A stretch of DNA of 64,000 nucleotides from Adiantum capillus-veneris (taxonomy: Eukaryota > Streptophyta > Polypodiopsida > Polypodiales > Pteridaceae): contig CM043959.1 in assembly GCA_014529385.2 (NCBI GenBank), positions 57,328,753 through 57,392,752 of the forward strand, read 5' to 3'. Of the stretch, positions 10,228 through 23,003 are shown piece after piece. A model generated the notes under the pieces. That model did not search any database. It was not told the DNA's origin and worked only from the letters and a program-made list of their open reading frames with translations. The translations under genes and the position numbers were made by a program. Within the stretch, counting starts at the first letter, position 1, and the number at the start of each line of letters is the position of its first letter.

Positions 10228-13200
10228 ACCTTGTCTTCATGGTGGAGAATGGACTCGGACTGTAGCACCTCTTCTTGGTCCTTGATCTCCAGTGGGTCTT
10301 CAATAGTTGATTGTTGATTGTTGATGTGGCTCCTTTGTAAGGCTTTAGTAGGCTCACATGGAAAGCATTGTGTATGAGCCGATGACTGGGCAACTTGAGT
10401 TGATAGGCCATGTCATTGATTGTTCTAAGAATCTAGAAGGGACCATAGTACCTTTTTGCTAACTTAGCATAATACTTTAGGTGTCCCGTAGGATTCTTTG
10501 CTCATCGTGTGCCTTAATAGAGCCTTGGAAATTTAAGCAAAACCCAATCATTCTATTTAAAGGCTTGGGCTCTTCTATGCTTATCAGCAGCAACCTTTTG
10601 CCTTTACTGTGAGATAGAGATAGCATCCTTAATCTTTCGGAAAGATTCTTGTAGGTCTCCGCTATACTCATCTACAACGAAGATCTTCCGTGTACTTTAA
10701 GTAGCAGGTGACTTTTGGATCTTTCCTCAATTACCGCGAAAGGTGCTTTTCCCATGGAAGTATGTACAGTGTTATTGTAGGCATACTCCACTAAGGGTAA
10801 GTACTTCTCCCATTGGGACCTTTGATCTACTTCCGTTACATAGGATTTTAGTAGATCAAGAATTGTTAGGTTAGCTATTTCGCTTTGGCTCTCCATTTGG
10901 GGATGATAGGCCGAAGACAAGTTTAGCCTTGTCCCTAAATTCTCAAAGAGACCCTTCCAAAAATTACTGGTCATTCTAGGATCTCTATCCAACACTATAG
11001 ACATCGGCAAGCCATGGTACTTGAAGATTTGTGATATGAAGAGGGTTTCCATTTGATGGGCTTTGATAGTCTTTTTGACAGGTATAAAATTAGCTTGTTT
11101 GGTGAACCTGTCTACTATCGTCCATATTCCTGTATTCCCATGGATAGAGTTGGGCCATCCAAAGATAAAATCCATGGATATGCTCTCCTATGGTGAATTA
11201 GGGATTGAAAATGGTTGAAGCAATCTCGATTGCGTCCCTCTATCAAACTTCGTCTTTTGGCATACCACACATTTAGAAACATACTCTTGTATGTTTGTTT
11301 TCATGGTAGGCCAATAGAAATATGTTTCAATCCCTTTTAGGGTAGACTGAATCCCTCTATGCCACACATAAGGAGGAGCATGAGATTCATACCTTACTTT
11401 CTCACGTAGTGAACTAGTAACGCATAGTCTATTACCATCTAAAGAAGATAACCATTTTGTAGGGTAAATGGTTCTTCTTTCTTCCCTAGTGCAAGGGCTG
11501 AAATCACATCTTTAAAATCGGGATTAATAGAGTACTCATCTATCATAGAAGATATATCATTTTGAGCTGCTATGAAAACCATATTCACTCTCAACCATCT
11601 TGAGAGTGCATTGGCTACTTGATTATGCTTGCCAACAACGTGAGCAATATGAAAATGAAATTGCGAAAGGAAATTTGCCCACCTATTTGTTTGTTGGAGA
11701 GCTTGGTCTACGTCATGAAGTACTTAAGCATTTGGTGATCCATCCCGCAAAATGAAAGGAGTCCCCAATAAATGGTGCTTCCACAAGTGTAAGGCATATG
11801 GAACTGCAAGGAGTTCCTTTTCATATATTCCTAGAGATTTCTCAATAGGGTTGAGCCTTTGACTTTCATAGGCTATAGCGTGCCCTTCTTGGAGCAAGAC
11901 AGCTCCAAGGCAATCACCACAAGTGTGAGATTGGACCTCAAATGGCTTTGAGAGATCCGACAGTGTAAGCACAGGTTGAGAGAGAAGATTTTCTTTAAGC
12001 TTTTGAAAAGCATTGTTCTCCTTGGAAGACCATGTATACCTAACATTTTTCTTTGTTAGGTCATGTAATGGTCCCGCGATTTGTGGGACTTTTCTATGAA
12101 GTGTCTATAGTATGCGCACATACCTATAAAGCTTCTTAATTCACGAAGATTCCTTGGATTAGGCCATCCTTTTATTACCTCTAGCTTTGATGGATCCATT
12201 CGGATACCATCTTGAGAGATAATGTGACCTAAATACTGAATCTCTTGTAAGAAAAACTCACTTTTCTTTCGGTTAATATAAAGTTTATTCTCTCGTAAGA
12301 CTTGAAATATTACCTCGAGGTCTTGCTTGTGTTTGTCTAATGAGTTAGAGTAGATGATAGTGTCATCAAAGAACACTCCAATAAAGGTTCGATGAGGCCT
12401 GAATAGCTTCTCCATCAAGCGGTTGAATGTGGCTGGTGCATTGGTCAAGCCAAAATGCATGATAATGTATTCGTAAAGACCAAACATAGTGTGGAAATGC
12501 GGTCTTTACAATATCTTGATCAACTATCCTTATTTGATGGTAGCCACTTTTTAGGTCAATCCTACTGAAGTAGATCGACTCTTGTACCTTATCAAATAGG
12601 TCTTCTACCCGTGGAATGGGAAACCTGTTCTTGATAGTGATCCTATTTAGTGCTCTATAGTCAACACACATACAATATGTGCCTTATTTCTTTTGCACTA
12701 ATAACATGGGTGAGCAAAATGGAGATGAGCTAGGCCTAACCATGCCCTTCTCAACTAGCTCATTCACTTGACACATAATCTCGTCTTGTTAAGCTTGAGA
12801 AACTCTATAAGGAGGTTCATTAGGCGGTGAACTTCCTGGAAGAAGGTCAATTGCATGGTCATCATTGCCTCGTTTAGGAGGTAGTTCACAAGGGATGTCA
12901 TCAATAAAAAAATCTTGAAATCCCTTGAGAAAATTGGATAACTCTAATTCCTTGTGATTGTTTATATTTTCTTTTGCCAAAGCATTAGGTTCATTTTGAG
13001 AATCTTTAACAAAAATCATGTACACAGAAATAGAGCTCTTTATTGACTTATTGAAAGCTTGCATATGTACAATGGGTATGGTGTTACCTAACTCTTTGGC
13101 ATCTATGTACATATCTTTTTCCTTGAACCTAAAGTAGATTATCCTTTTAGGGAATTTAACATTGGCAGCCATGCAATCAAACCATGGTGCCCCTAGGATT

Positions 13201-13317
13201 ACATCCTCATGCTTGAGAGGAGAGATAAAGAAGTCCTCTTTGTCCACATAGCTTCGGACATGGAGCCTCAATTTCTTGATTAAGGGAGTGACTGAAGTTT
13301 GTTGCCCCTTGAAAGAA
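10228..13317 (-). pseudogene. pol: pol of element C (protease end, RT, RNase H, integrase)
   Basis: Minus-strand fragments in several frames align with the sister pol at 36960-39940. In order: end of protease region (13271-12789, 'EDVILGAPWFDCMAANVKF'), RT (12671-12056, containing 'CVDYRALNRI' and 'FFDDTIIYS' in place of the usual YxDD), RNase H (11972-11724 and on), integrase core (11175-10672, 'WTIVDRFTKQANFIPVKK', 'YHPQMESQSEIANLT') and the C-terminal 'LIHNAFHVSLLKPYKG' (10411-10223). Stops include those near 12783 and 12686, and there are repeated frameshifts. It is clearly dead. Confidence 0.85.
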
Positions 13318-13328
13318 CCATCGACAGG

Positions 13329-13398
13329 GGGGATATTTCTAGGCGAGCAGTTTCCGGCGAGTGCTTTTTAGGAATCAGGTGAGCAGATTCCTAAAAAG
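13329..13398 (+). repeat. Left terminal inverted repeat of the MULE-like element
   Basis: Aligns without gaps to the reverse complement of 31163-31232 at roughly 56 of 70 positions, most differences being transitions. It contains three spaced GGYGAGC-type motifs (near 13342, 13355 and 13378), which could be transposase-binding sites. A (GA)n tract follows at 13441-13507. Confidence 0.85.
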
Positions 13399-13437
13399 AT
13401 TCTCTCTTTCTCTTTGTGGACTATCTCTATCTCTCTC

Positions 13438-13440
<3 letters not shown>

Positions 13441-13507
<67 letters not shown>
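13441..13507. repeat. (GA)n microsatellite near the left TIR
   Basis: About 33 GA units, preceded by a short CT-rich stretch. A similar GA tract lies just inside the right TIR (31058-31146). Confidence 0.95.
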
Positions 13508-13510
<3 letters not shown>

Positions 13511-13634
13511 AAGGTATGGAAGCTAGACAAATTGTTTCAAAAACAATATAGACAAGGGTACTTAAAACAAGAACTCCCATTAATAATAAAAAAGTTACAT
13601 TTTATTAAACTTGCATTACATAAACAAGAAGTGT

Positions 13635-13976
13635 TCATCTTCTGGAAGGCCCGGTTTTAGTAGTTGATGTGCTCCCTTCGATTGGCATATTAAGATTCAC
13701 CACATTGCTTAGCTGCTGCCTCATTTCCTCCTCATCCTCCTCTGTGATGAGCCCAATCTTCTTCCAGCAAGAGAAAGCTAGTTGTCCCGTCTCGTTCAAA
13801 TTGATTAAGCTCCGCATGTTGAGTTCCTTGCGGCATTGATAGAGGCGATACACGTTGATGGTTGCCTTGAGAGCCTGAAGAAACCAGTCGGCTCCATACA
13901 ATGCCTCTCCGTTTGGAATGGCTTCCATGGCATCCCATGCAGACTTTATTTTACTCTCAAGATCGTCGGACATCAT
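13635..13976 (-). CDS. Small intact ORF of the MULE-like transposon, 113 aa
   Basis: An uninterrupted minus-strand ORF from ATG 13976 to a stop at 13635, lying between the transposase remnant and the left TIR. The protein starts MMSDDLESKIKSAWDAMEAI, is mixed-charge and probably helical, and has an acidic segment (EEDEEEMRQQ, residues about 78-87) and a serine/threonine-rich tail. I recognise no family. It is the only undamaged reading frame among the transposon's own genes. It could be a second transposition protein, a regulator, or a C-terminal exon of the transposase. Expression is not shown. Confidence 0.5.
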   Translation of the reverse strand: MMSDDLESKIKSAWDAMEAIPNGEALYGADWFLQALKATINVYRLYQCRKELNMRSLINLNETGQLAFSCWKKIGLITEEDEEEMRQQLSNVVNLNMPIEGSTSTTKTGPSRR

Positions 13977-14186
13977 GAAAGAAGGAGAGGACCTGTGCTA
14001 GGAAGCTAGTGGGCGCTTTCACAAAAATAACTCAAGCTATGGCAATTTAGCCACTGTTGTAATATTATATTATTTTATACACGATTTGACACATAAACAA
14101 CCAGTACTCAAATATGAAAAAAAGTTGAAAATGAATGTATCCCAATGTGACCATCCTAAGATAAAATTAGAAAGTAGTACAATTGT

Positions 14187-16341
14187 TTAGGTAAAGCATA
14201 CTAAGAAAAAGTGAGTGATCTCCGCAAGGTTAGTGCGTGGAGTGTTTGGTCCATCAGAGCTACTTTCTACGCATGTCATAATGCCACCCCAATGTGCAAT
14301 ACGAATTTCCCACCAACTAAGCCATGAATCCATGTATGGAATGTTACGGTCTATGCAATGACCGTTACGCCACCATTGGCGTATCAGACGAGCCTCTGCT
14401 GTTGCAGCCTCTTTTGTTGGTGCTTGCCTCCACTTCTCACACATTTCTTTGTGTGTGTGTGTTGAGAAGCTTGCACCACATATTTCATTGTGTGTTGATT
14501 CAAGCTTTGCTTCCAATGGAAAAGACAAGAACGCTCTCGGCCGCTCATTGTATTGGTCTTGTCACAACCATTGAAAACAATTCGAACTGCATTTCAATTT
14601 TCTTGAGATTCATCAGCCATGTAGCCAAAGAAATTTGCTTTGTCACACCCACATGATATCATTACATCATTAAGGCACTCCCAAAACAAACATTGTGTTT
14701 CCATGTCTTCCTGTTTCATTTCACAAGTTGCAATAGTCAAAAGGTCTTGCATGCTGCAAACAAATTGTTTTAGAGAGAGTAAATGAAAAGCCACAAAGCT
14801 CTTAAGATAGGCCATGTACCTTGGATCATAGACATGACTGGCCATACTCACCCAATCGTTAACACGTCTGGTGTGATCAAACTGAATCCATGCACATCGA
14901 AGATCACCATCGCGATCTTGTCTCATTCGGTTGACTAGGTCCACACCGGATGCTGGACCAATTGTGGACATTTTGAAGACATAACATTTCTCTCCCTCCA
15001 TACCTTGACCAGGAAACCGGCTTCCATGGAAAAACTCATATGTGCAGTCTCGCTTTAGTTTTAGGAGTGCATCAATGCCAAAAGATTCTTTGTCAACCCC
15101 TCTACGTCAAATAGATATTTACCTCCGAAACCTGTCAATGTTAAAAGTGTTTAGATTAAATAATAATTTAGCATAGAGTTTTTCATTGAAATAAGAATCT
15201 AGGAAATACTCATACCAGTTATCTTGCACCAATGGGCCCAACTCCTCACCGATTGCAAATAGCTGTTGCTCGCCTAAAATACCTTCGTTGGTGTTGTTGC
15301 GAAGAAGTGTTGTACTTATAATTTCTTTTGCCAAACACATTTGAACCTTCCTGGCTCCTGCGTGTGAGTCAGCAGTCAAAATCCTTTGCACCATCAGCTT
15401 GGTGTTGTCCGTTAGTGTTTTGGATGTGCCGCTGCGCACATCTTGTCGATGTGTGCCACAATGAATCATGACTCTAGTGACAGTCTCATCGGATGGCATG
15501 ACATAGTATACTACACAATCACATGTTGCAATACAAAAAGCAATTGCCTTACAAAAATGGCATGTAAGGCTCTTATCTCCAATCTTACAATATTCCCCAG
15601 GTCCAGTTGCCTTTTGTATGTACCCGTTGAAATGACTTGTATTGGGAATATGGTAATTAATCAAGCAGACACATTGTTCATTCACGCACTTGAGAGATCC
15701 TATGCAATGACTAAGACGCACTACACCTGCAAAAACAATATTGGATGTAGTAGGCTTCGACCACAAATGAGGATCATACTTATGCTCCATCGCATCCATA
15801 TGGTGCAACTTTCCCATGGTAGGTGGAAATTCTAGAACGAGATCTCCATTGTAAGACCTTGGAATCTCTGTAACTTGTTCCACTACTTTGATTTGCATTA
15901 ACAGCTTTTTCAATGTGCCCTTCTTCTCGGCCTGTAAGAGCTTTTGTCTTGTACTCCTTTTGAAGCTGTTTAAGGGCAAAACTCGAGGGGGGGGTACATA
16001 GATCTATTAACTCCTTTGGACCGAATTGCATCTTTGACGGACTATCCACAATGGAAATGGAAATCATGCTAGGTGAGCCGGCATACTGTGTTTGATGATA
16101 CGTTGACTTTGTATTTACGTGAAAGCTACTCATCTAATACATAGATGAATTCACCCAAATTGTTGAGAGTCCTCTCAAGAGGCAAACTCAGTTCAATATC
16201 ACCTACTTTGATAACAGCATCTAAAGTTGAAAATTGCATTGGAGAAATTAATTCTAAAAGAAATGATTCAGATATTATGAATTTACCATTGTAAAAAGGA
16301 TAAGAAAACTCTTTACCCAAGAAAAATAAAGAGCAAGCCAT
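14187..16341 (-). pseudogene. Broken transposase of the MULE-like element
   Basis: Minus-strand segments read in order: 16341-16126 (N-terminal), 16133-15990, 15979-15119, 15075-14594 and 14528-14187. A cysteine/histidine region at about 15640-15440 ('CHFCKAIAFCIATCDC', then 'HCGTHRQ') resembles a WRKY/GCM1-like zinc finger as in many MULE transposases. Likely acidic catalytic residues lie in 'FGIDALLKL' (about 15050-15090) and 'FGYMADES' (about 14600-14625). 'SCLFHW' and 'SWWEIRIAHWGG' follow in the C-terminal part. Damage: a frameshift at the C-run 15989-15996, stops near 15120, a TGA just after 'ADESQEN' (14594; W to stop) and a frame change near 14520. Superfamily assignment is from motifs and context only. 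Confidence 0.7.
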
Positions 16342-16416
16342 AATAATATGCTAAGAAAATAATTAAGCACAAGATCACATTGTATAAGCTAAAACAAATT
16401 GATTATATACTCACGT

Positions 16417-17566
16417 TGTGAGAGGGATGAAAACACACACAGCGCCTCTATAGCGACCCGACACACACTCTTGGAATGATACACACACACACACACACTA
16501 TGGGGCACCACTCGGCTTACACAATACCCCTGGCCGAGACAGGGAACACACCTATGGAGTGAGAGGAGAGAGATTATCCACTTGCCACTCCACACAGAGA
16601 CACACACATACACACACACACCCAAAAATTCAGTGCAAAAGAGGATAATTTCTGATGTTTAGATACAAATGAGCTTGGGCCAACACCAATGGGGCAAACA
16701 ACTCACACAATATGGGTAAAAGATACCAGATACAATCACAAATTGGAGCGGAAGCTTCGCTCATAGGAGAAACTTACACAGCAAAAACAAAATAAAAAGA
16801 GTGAGGAATTTGGCAAAATGGACAGTGCCATCGCGTCCGGAACAGCCCAAAACCCTAGTCTACAATGTCAAAGTGCTCAAATCCGACATCGGATGAGCAG
16901 TTTACGACCAAAACAGGCTCCAAAAACCCCAAAAACACACCTGCGGCTATTCCTCCTCTCTTCTCCACGTTTTTCCTGGTATTCTCTCTGTTTTTTCAGT
17001 TCCCACACTTAGCTTTATTAGTTGGGCACGCGTGGCCTTTTAGATGACCTCAAACGGACCCCGAACATGCCAAAAACTGACCTCGCAGTGCATAGTTGTC
17101 ACCTTTTTGCATCATCTGCACACCTGGTACTCATTTCTTTTCAATAATGCGTCTCGCAACCACGGGGAAGTGGCCCCAAAAAGTGGTCCTAATGATGACC
17201 TTTCTGCATAACTCTCACAAGAAAACACCCACGTTGTGTTCGTCCTCATCCGCGTGCAAATATTGACCCCGTTCGCCCTCCTGACGCCACTAGATGCCAT
17301 CTGACGCACCTGCTTAGCTCATGTCGTCGGCCTGCGGATAGCTTCCTCGAGAAGTTTTACGCGCTATAAAATACTCATTATTGTAGAAAAAACATACTGG
17401 TACTGGTGATAGTGAAAATCGATGCACTATGTACATGCTGTCCTACCTGTACACATGTGGGCCCCACGTAACCACCTGGCTTTGGAAAATGGGCAATCCT
17501 TTATTTGATGCACCATGCATGGGTATGTACATATGCGCAATCCCTTGCTCCAAAAAACTCCTGACA
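16417..17566 (-). repeat. 3' LTR of element G
   Basis: Matches 23994-25133 over its full length with few differences. On the minus strand it follows the polypurine tract at 17567-17590. A (CA)n tract of about 16-20 bases is at 16481-16498. Short open frames inside both LTRs (e.g. 16818-17012) are repeated in the two copies and are not genes. Confidence 0.92.
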
Positions 17567-17590
17567 TAATTTGCCCATCCCCTAGCCTGC
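17567..17590 (-). other. Polypurine tract of element G
   Basis: On the minus strand AGGGGATGGGCAAATTA lies immediately before the LTR start TGTCAGG, where plus-strand DNA synthesis is primed. Confidence 0.75.
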
Positions 17591-17594
17591 TAGA

Positions 17595-20500
17595 TCATTC
17601 ATGATCAGCAGCAGCAAAAAGAGATATGAGGCTTGCATCATCACAGGTCTCCTCATTCCTCACAGACATCACTTGCTCCATAGACAGCTCATCTTGTTCC
17701 ACCATCATTAATCTAGCATGATACAATTTAAGACGCAATCCATTTACCCTTGACTTATGTAAAATCCCATCCAGGTTAGCCAACTGATATGTGCCATTCG
17801 AAAAACACTCCACTATCTTGAAAGGGCCTTCCCACTTAATTTGAAACTTCTTTTGGAAGGTGTTGTCCAGCTTACTGTTGTAGCGCAAAACCAAGTCATG
17901 TTTCTTGATACCCTTACTTTTGACCTTTTCATTTATCTTTGCCAAAGCCTTATCTTGCATCTGCCCATAATGCTCCAATGCGCTCATCCTATCCAACTGG
18001 ACCTCTTGTAACTGCAAGAGCCTCTCTTTGAATGCATCACTAGGCGGCCCAAGCAACTTCTCTAACATCTTGACCGCAGGCAACTCTACCTCCACAGGCA
18101 ATAGTGCTTCCTTTCCATACACCAAATGAAATGGAGTAAACCCTGTACCTGTCTTCACCGAAGTACGGTAAGCCCATAATGCACTAGGCAGTTCCAAATC
18201 CCAATTCTTTCCTTGGTGCTCTGTCACTTTAGAAAGAATTTGTACCAACTCACCATTGAATCTTTCATTTAAGCCATTACAATGTGGGTAATAAGGAGTG
18301 GTATGCTAATGCCTAATCTTCATCTTTGTGCATAAGAAGTCTAGCAGTTTAGCTCTAAATCCTGGCCCCTTATCTGAAAGTATCTCTAATGGCACCCCAA
18401 ACTTGCAACATATTTCATCATACACAAATTTTGCCACATCCTTTGCAGTGATCTGTTTTACTACTATAGCCTCTGCCCATCTAGAGAGATAGTCCACTGC
18501 CGTCAAAATATAGCTTTTGCCCCTGCTTGTGATAGGTAACGGGCCTATTGCATCAATCCCCCACTTTTCAAACACATCAAACGCCATAATGGTTTTTCGT
18601 AGCTCTAGCTTCAACACTCTCTTCCCAAATGCTTGACACCTATTGCAAGACCTACACCAATGGTGAACATCCTTGTGCAAACTAAGCCATACATACCCCT
18701 CTTGCAAAATCTTATGCAAGGTGATCTTTAGAGCAAAATGGCCACCACATGCGCCTTCGTGATTCTCTTCCAACACTCTGTAAAGCTCCTCCCGCCAAGG
18801 TACACGTCTCAACTTGAGATCAGCCCCTTTCATGTATAAGACATCACTAATCAATTTGTACCTGTATTCTCTACGCACAAAGCCATACTTCTTAGACTTC
18901 TGAATCTCCTTTGGAATGATTCCTGTTAGAAAAAACTCCTCTTCTTGAGCCAAACTTTCCCGGCGATGATAAAGAGGTAAAGTGGTCCTCAACACAAATA
19001 GCTCCCCAATCATGCCTTGAGCTGCTTCATGTGCCTCTCCATTTAGAGCACGTTCAATGTGTCTGATGATCCATGCTTCGAACTTTTTTAACAGGCCTTT
19101 AATTCTGAAGCACATTTCCTTCAATGAGGTGTTCTTGCTCTTCCACACACCCAGCACTTGCTTCACCACTAACAAGGCATCACCTTTTATGCTCAACCTT
19201 CGAACCCCATGCTTCAAACAAATGTGTAATCCGGCTTCCAACGTAGCATATTCAGCCTCATTGTTACTATGCGCATCCAACTTGAACCCTCTCTTGCATA
19301 CTAGCTTCCCCTCTGGATCATAAAGTGCTATACCCCCTGAAGCTGCATCATGGCTCTTTCTGTATGAACCATCAAAGAACAACACATGTGCATTGCTGAT
19401 CTGTGGCACTTTTTCAACTACCTTTCTCACCACCTCTTCCTTAACAATAAGGGGATTCTCCTTGTAGGTCAACAAATCAGCTAGGGTAGCCCTTGTACTG
19501 TCTTCCACTAGAAAAGAGAACTCAAACTCTTGCAGCTCAATTACCCATTTCTTCACCACATTTGACATGTTAGTGCCATTAATTAACTGTGGCAAAAAGG
19601 CATAACTCGTCAAGAAAACAAAATGTTGTGGTAGCAAGTAATGACGAAATCGTCGACAAGCAAATATCACACTGGCCATCACTAGCTCTACTTCCGAGAA
19701 CTTTCTCTCTGCTACCAACTTCACTCGGCTTGCACAATACACTGGCCTCATATAATGGCTGCCCTTCCCCTTTTGCAATAGCATGGCTCCAATGGCATCA
19801 TCCCCTACTGATGGATTTACATAAAACACTTTCTCCCAATCAGGAGCCTGCATGGCTGACAACCCCCCTAACACCTCTTTCACCTCTTGAAACACTTCTT
19901 CACACTTGTCATCCCATTGCAATGGATCATGCCTTGCCACTTGCTGTAATGGATAAAGAAGTTGCGAAGACAATGGAATAAACCGTGCCATGTACTTCAC
20001 TTTGTGTATAAAAGTTGCCAATTGCTTCGTACTCGTAGGTGATGGAAGAAGAATAATAGACTTAACCTTGTCTGGATCAGCCTCAATGCCATTTTCTGAC
20101 ACCATGTGGCCCAACAACTTCACCCTTGGCTGTGCTAGATGAAATTTCTTTGGATTTAGTTGTCCTCCACATTCATCATATCGAGCCAACACCATCTGTA
20201 GCTTCTCATGGTGTTCAGCCCTACTGCTGTAGACACAGAAGTTGTCCATAAAAGCTTTAACACAACTACCAATGAATGGTTCCAATACCCAATTTGCTCT
20301 CTCTTGATAGAAAGATGGTCCATTTGACAACCCAAACGGCAATACTGTGTAACAATAACAGCCCCATGGCGTAATGAAAGTTGTCTTTGTGCGGTCTTTA
20401 AGAGCAATCTTCAATTGAAAATAGCCTGAAAAACCATCACACACACTGTACCTCTCATAACCTGCCACTGAATCCAAGATCTGATCGATGAATGGAAGAG

Positions 20501-23003
20501 GATATGGGTTCTTCTTAGTGGCTGCGTTTAAGGGTTTAAAATCTACACAAATTCTCCACTTCCCATCCTTCTTTGGACTGACTACAACTGGACTCACCCA
20601 TTCTGTGGTCTCCACAGGGACTATGAACCCTGCCTTCAATAACTTGTCCACCTCTTCCCGCAAGGCTTCCATTTTCTCTTGACCCATCCTTCTTAGCCTT
20701 TGCCGCACTGGCTTAGCACCTTCTTTCAGCTCTATATGCATCTCTTTGCCCTTGAACGCCCTGATCTCTTCATATGAAGTAATGAACAAATCAGGAAAAC
20801 TAGCCAGCATGTGAAAATATATATCCTTCTCCATAGCTGAGAGGTCTCCACTGATCATTTGTGTCATCAATTCCTGCTTCTTTGACAACTCAACCTTGGT
20901 TTGCATCAGCCCTTCAATCACTTCATAAGGTCCTTCACTTTCATCTTCAACCTCATTCGCAAATGCAACTAAACCAAACTCCTGGATTTCTTTGTCCATC
21001 AAAAGAAATGAAACATCAGCATCCTCATCACTGCTGGTAGTGCTATCACTGTCCTCATCTGTCACCGTGGAAGAGTCTTCATCACTAGACTCATCCTCAT
21101 CTTCATAAAGCTCCTCTAATCGTTTCCTTGTGTCCATATTGTATAGCTTCTTGGCACCTGTCTTTCCATAGAGGCTAATTGTACCATGTCACCAATCTTT
21201 AACAGCTCCCACTGCACGTAACCATGGTCTACCCAGTATAATAGGATATGCTCCCAACCCTGCTGGCATCACATGAAAATCAACCACTCCCTTTGCATCA
21301 TATGCCTCCACCTCTAAGCTCTTTACAACACCCAAACATTTTACTTTCTGATGGTTTGCCAATCTGATCCGAAAACCTGACACCCCAGCCACTGTGAGAC
21401 CCATCTTCTCAACGCATGAGTGTGTTTTGACGCATATTTGGGCTCCACCATCCACATAACCTTGTCCCAAATTTTTCCTTTTATGCCACACATCTACTAT
21501 TGGACAAATGTCTGGTAGCTCATCCATTGCCAACACCTTTACTGAACCTCTCTCTGGCTCTTCCTCCATTAAGTTAACCATCCTCTTCCACTGTCGCTTT
21601 AGCTTAGGCACCATCTCTATAAGCTGCCCAAAAGTAACATCTGCCTTCCTGCTCGTCAGATCCTCCTTCAAGTCATAGCTTAATTGCCCATCCCCTAGTG
21701 GAAAGTCTGAACCATGAAACTTTCGACGAGCTCTCCTTTTGCTCTTGGCCTTGACATCCTCGCTTTTATGGCTCTTTCCTTTCTTCTTACTAGGACCTGG
21801 GGCACTTTTTCCTTCCTTATCCTCTGTGGTCCTTTTCCCAATAGGCATCACTAATGTATCCTCTAGCTTTGATGCCTTCTCCAAGGTGACTACACTTAGC
21901 ACTTTTGTCTTTCCCTTTTCCTCCTGGGTTAATCCACTGGTTCCTTCATCTCCCTTAATTTCGATGCCATAATCATGCGACCTAGTTAGCACCTGTTTTG
22001 GCAATGGATACATGTCTCCACCCATCCTTGGTGGCTTATCACATTGCGGGCTGATGTGGCCCAACTCTCCGCAATTATAACATGTGGGCGTCTGCCTCCG
22101 AAACCTACCATTGCTTTGTCCAACACCATTCCTAGGCCTTTCTTCACCTCCTGGCTGATTTGCAAACCTCCCTCAACCTCGATTATTTCCCACTTGACCT
22201 AGCATGTTTATGCTGAGATTCTTCATAAAATCTACCACTTGCCTCATGTCTTGCCTTAGCCCATCATCTTGCACCGATGTAGTGACTACTGCTGGCATAA
22301 CCTGAGTAGTAACAGGAACCACTGGTTCATGATGAACCCCTGACATGCGACCTTGTAAAGACTCTATAGGCTGAAATTCAGACCTCATGGGCAAAGACTG
22401 CACCCCTAACTGGCTCATTTTCCTCAACTTCCACTCTTTGTTCCTTGATACCTCTAGTGCATCTTCATATGTCCTAGGCTTCTTTAGCTCCACTCTCCAA
22501 CGTATATTCTCCCAAAGACCAGCTAAGAACCTGTCCTTCTTCATCATGTCAGGCGCGGGTACCTGTGGTGCTAAGGCCTTGCACATTCGCTCCCATGCCA
22601 ATGAAAACTTACGTATGTACGCATCTACTGGCTCACCTTCCTTTTGCACCAAAGCCTGTACTTCTTGCCACACTTTGTCAGGATCTTCTATCTTCACAAA
22701 CTCCACTTCCAACCCATGTCGTAGATCGTCCCAACTCAATCTTACAGGTGGATCAGCCACACGCAACTCCTCTTCAAATGCTTTAGACCAAACTCGTGGA
22801 TCACTCTTCCAACAAATTTGGAGAAGGCGTAACATCTGCGCAGGGTCATGAACCTGGTTGCTAATGCAGGCAACCTCCATGTTTTCCAAAAATTCTTCCA
22901 CATCTTCATCACTTCTTCCATGAAACTCCGGATAAGAGAAAGCCATGGCTGCCCAAGTTTCAATGCTTTGAGAACCCCTTTGAACACACGTGTAAGAACC
23001 CAA
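17595..23003 (-). pseudogene. gag-pol: gag-pol polyprotein of element G, three stop codons
   Basis: One frame runs from ATG 23003 to the stop at 17595, broken only by TGA at 22173, TGA at 21189 and TAG at 18306. Order: capsid (23003-22200, 'AYIRKFSLAWERMCKAL'), zinc knuckle CYNCGELGHISPQC (about 22090-22050), protease-like 'YVDGGAQICV' (about 21440), RT (about 20700-20200), RNase H, a second archaeal-type RNase H ('VLFFDGSYRKS', 'NNEAEYATLEAGL', about 19390-19000), integrase zinc site H-H-C-C (about 18760-18640), core 'WGIDAIGP'/'LSDKGPGF' and 'NGLNERFNGE' past the third stop, then a C-terminal domain. The RT active site reads FMDNF, not YMDDF; losing the second aspartate should inactivate it. 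All three stops could come from C-to-T changes. Confidence 0.9.

Noticed and set aside
16818-17047. Open frames of 60-64 codons that recur at 24386-24615
   Set aside because: They lie inside the two LTRs of element G and repeat only because the LTRs do; partly on the wrong strand for the element.
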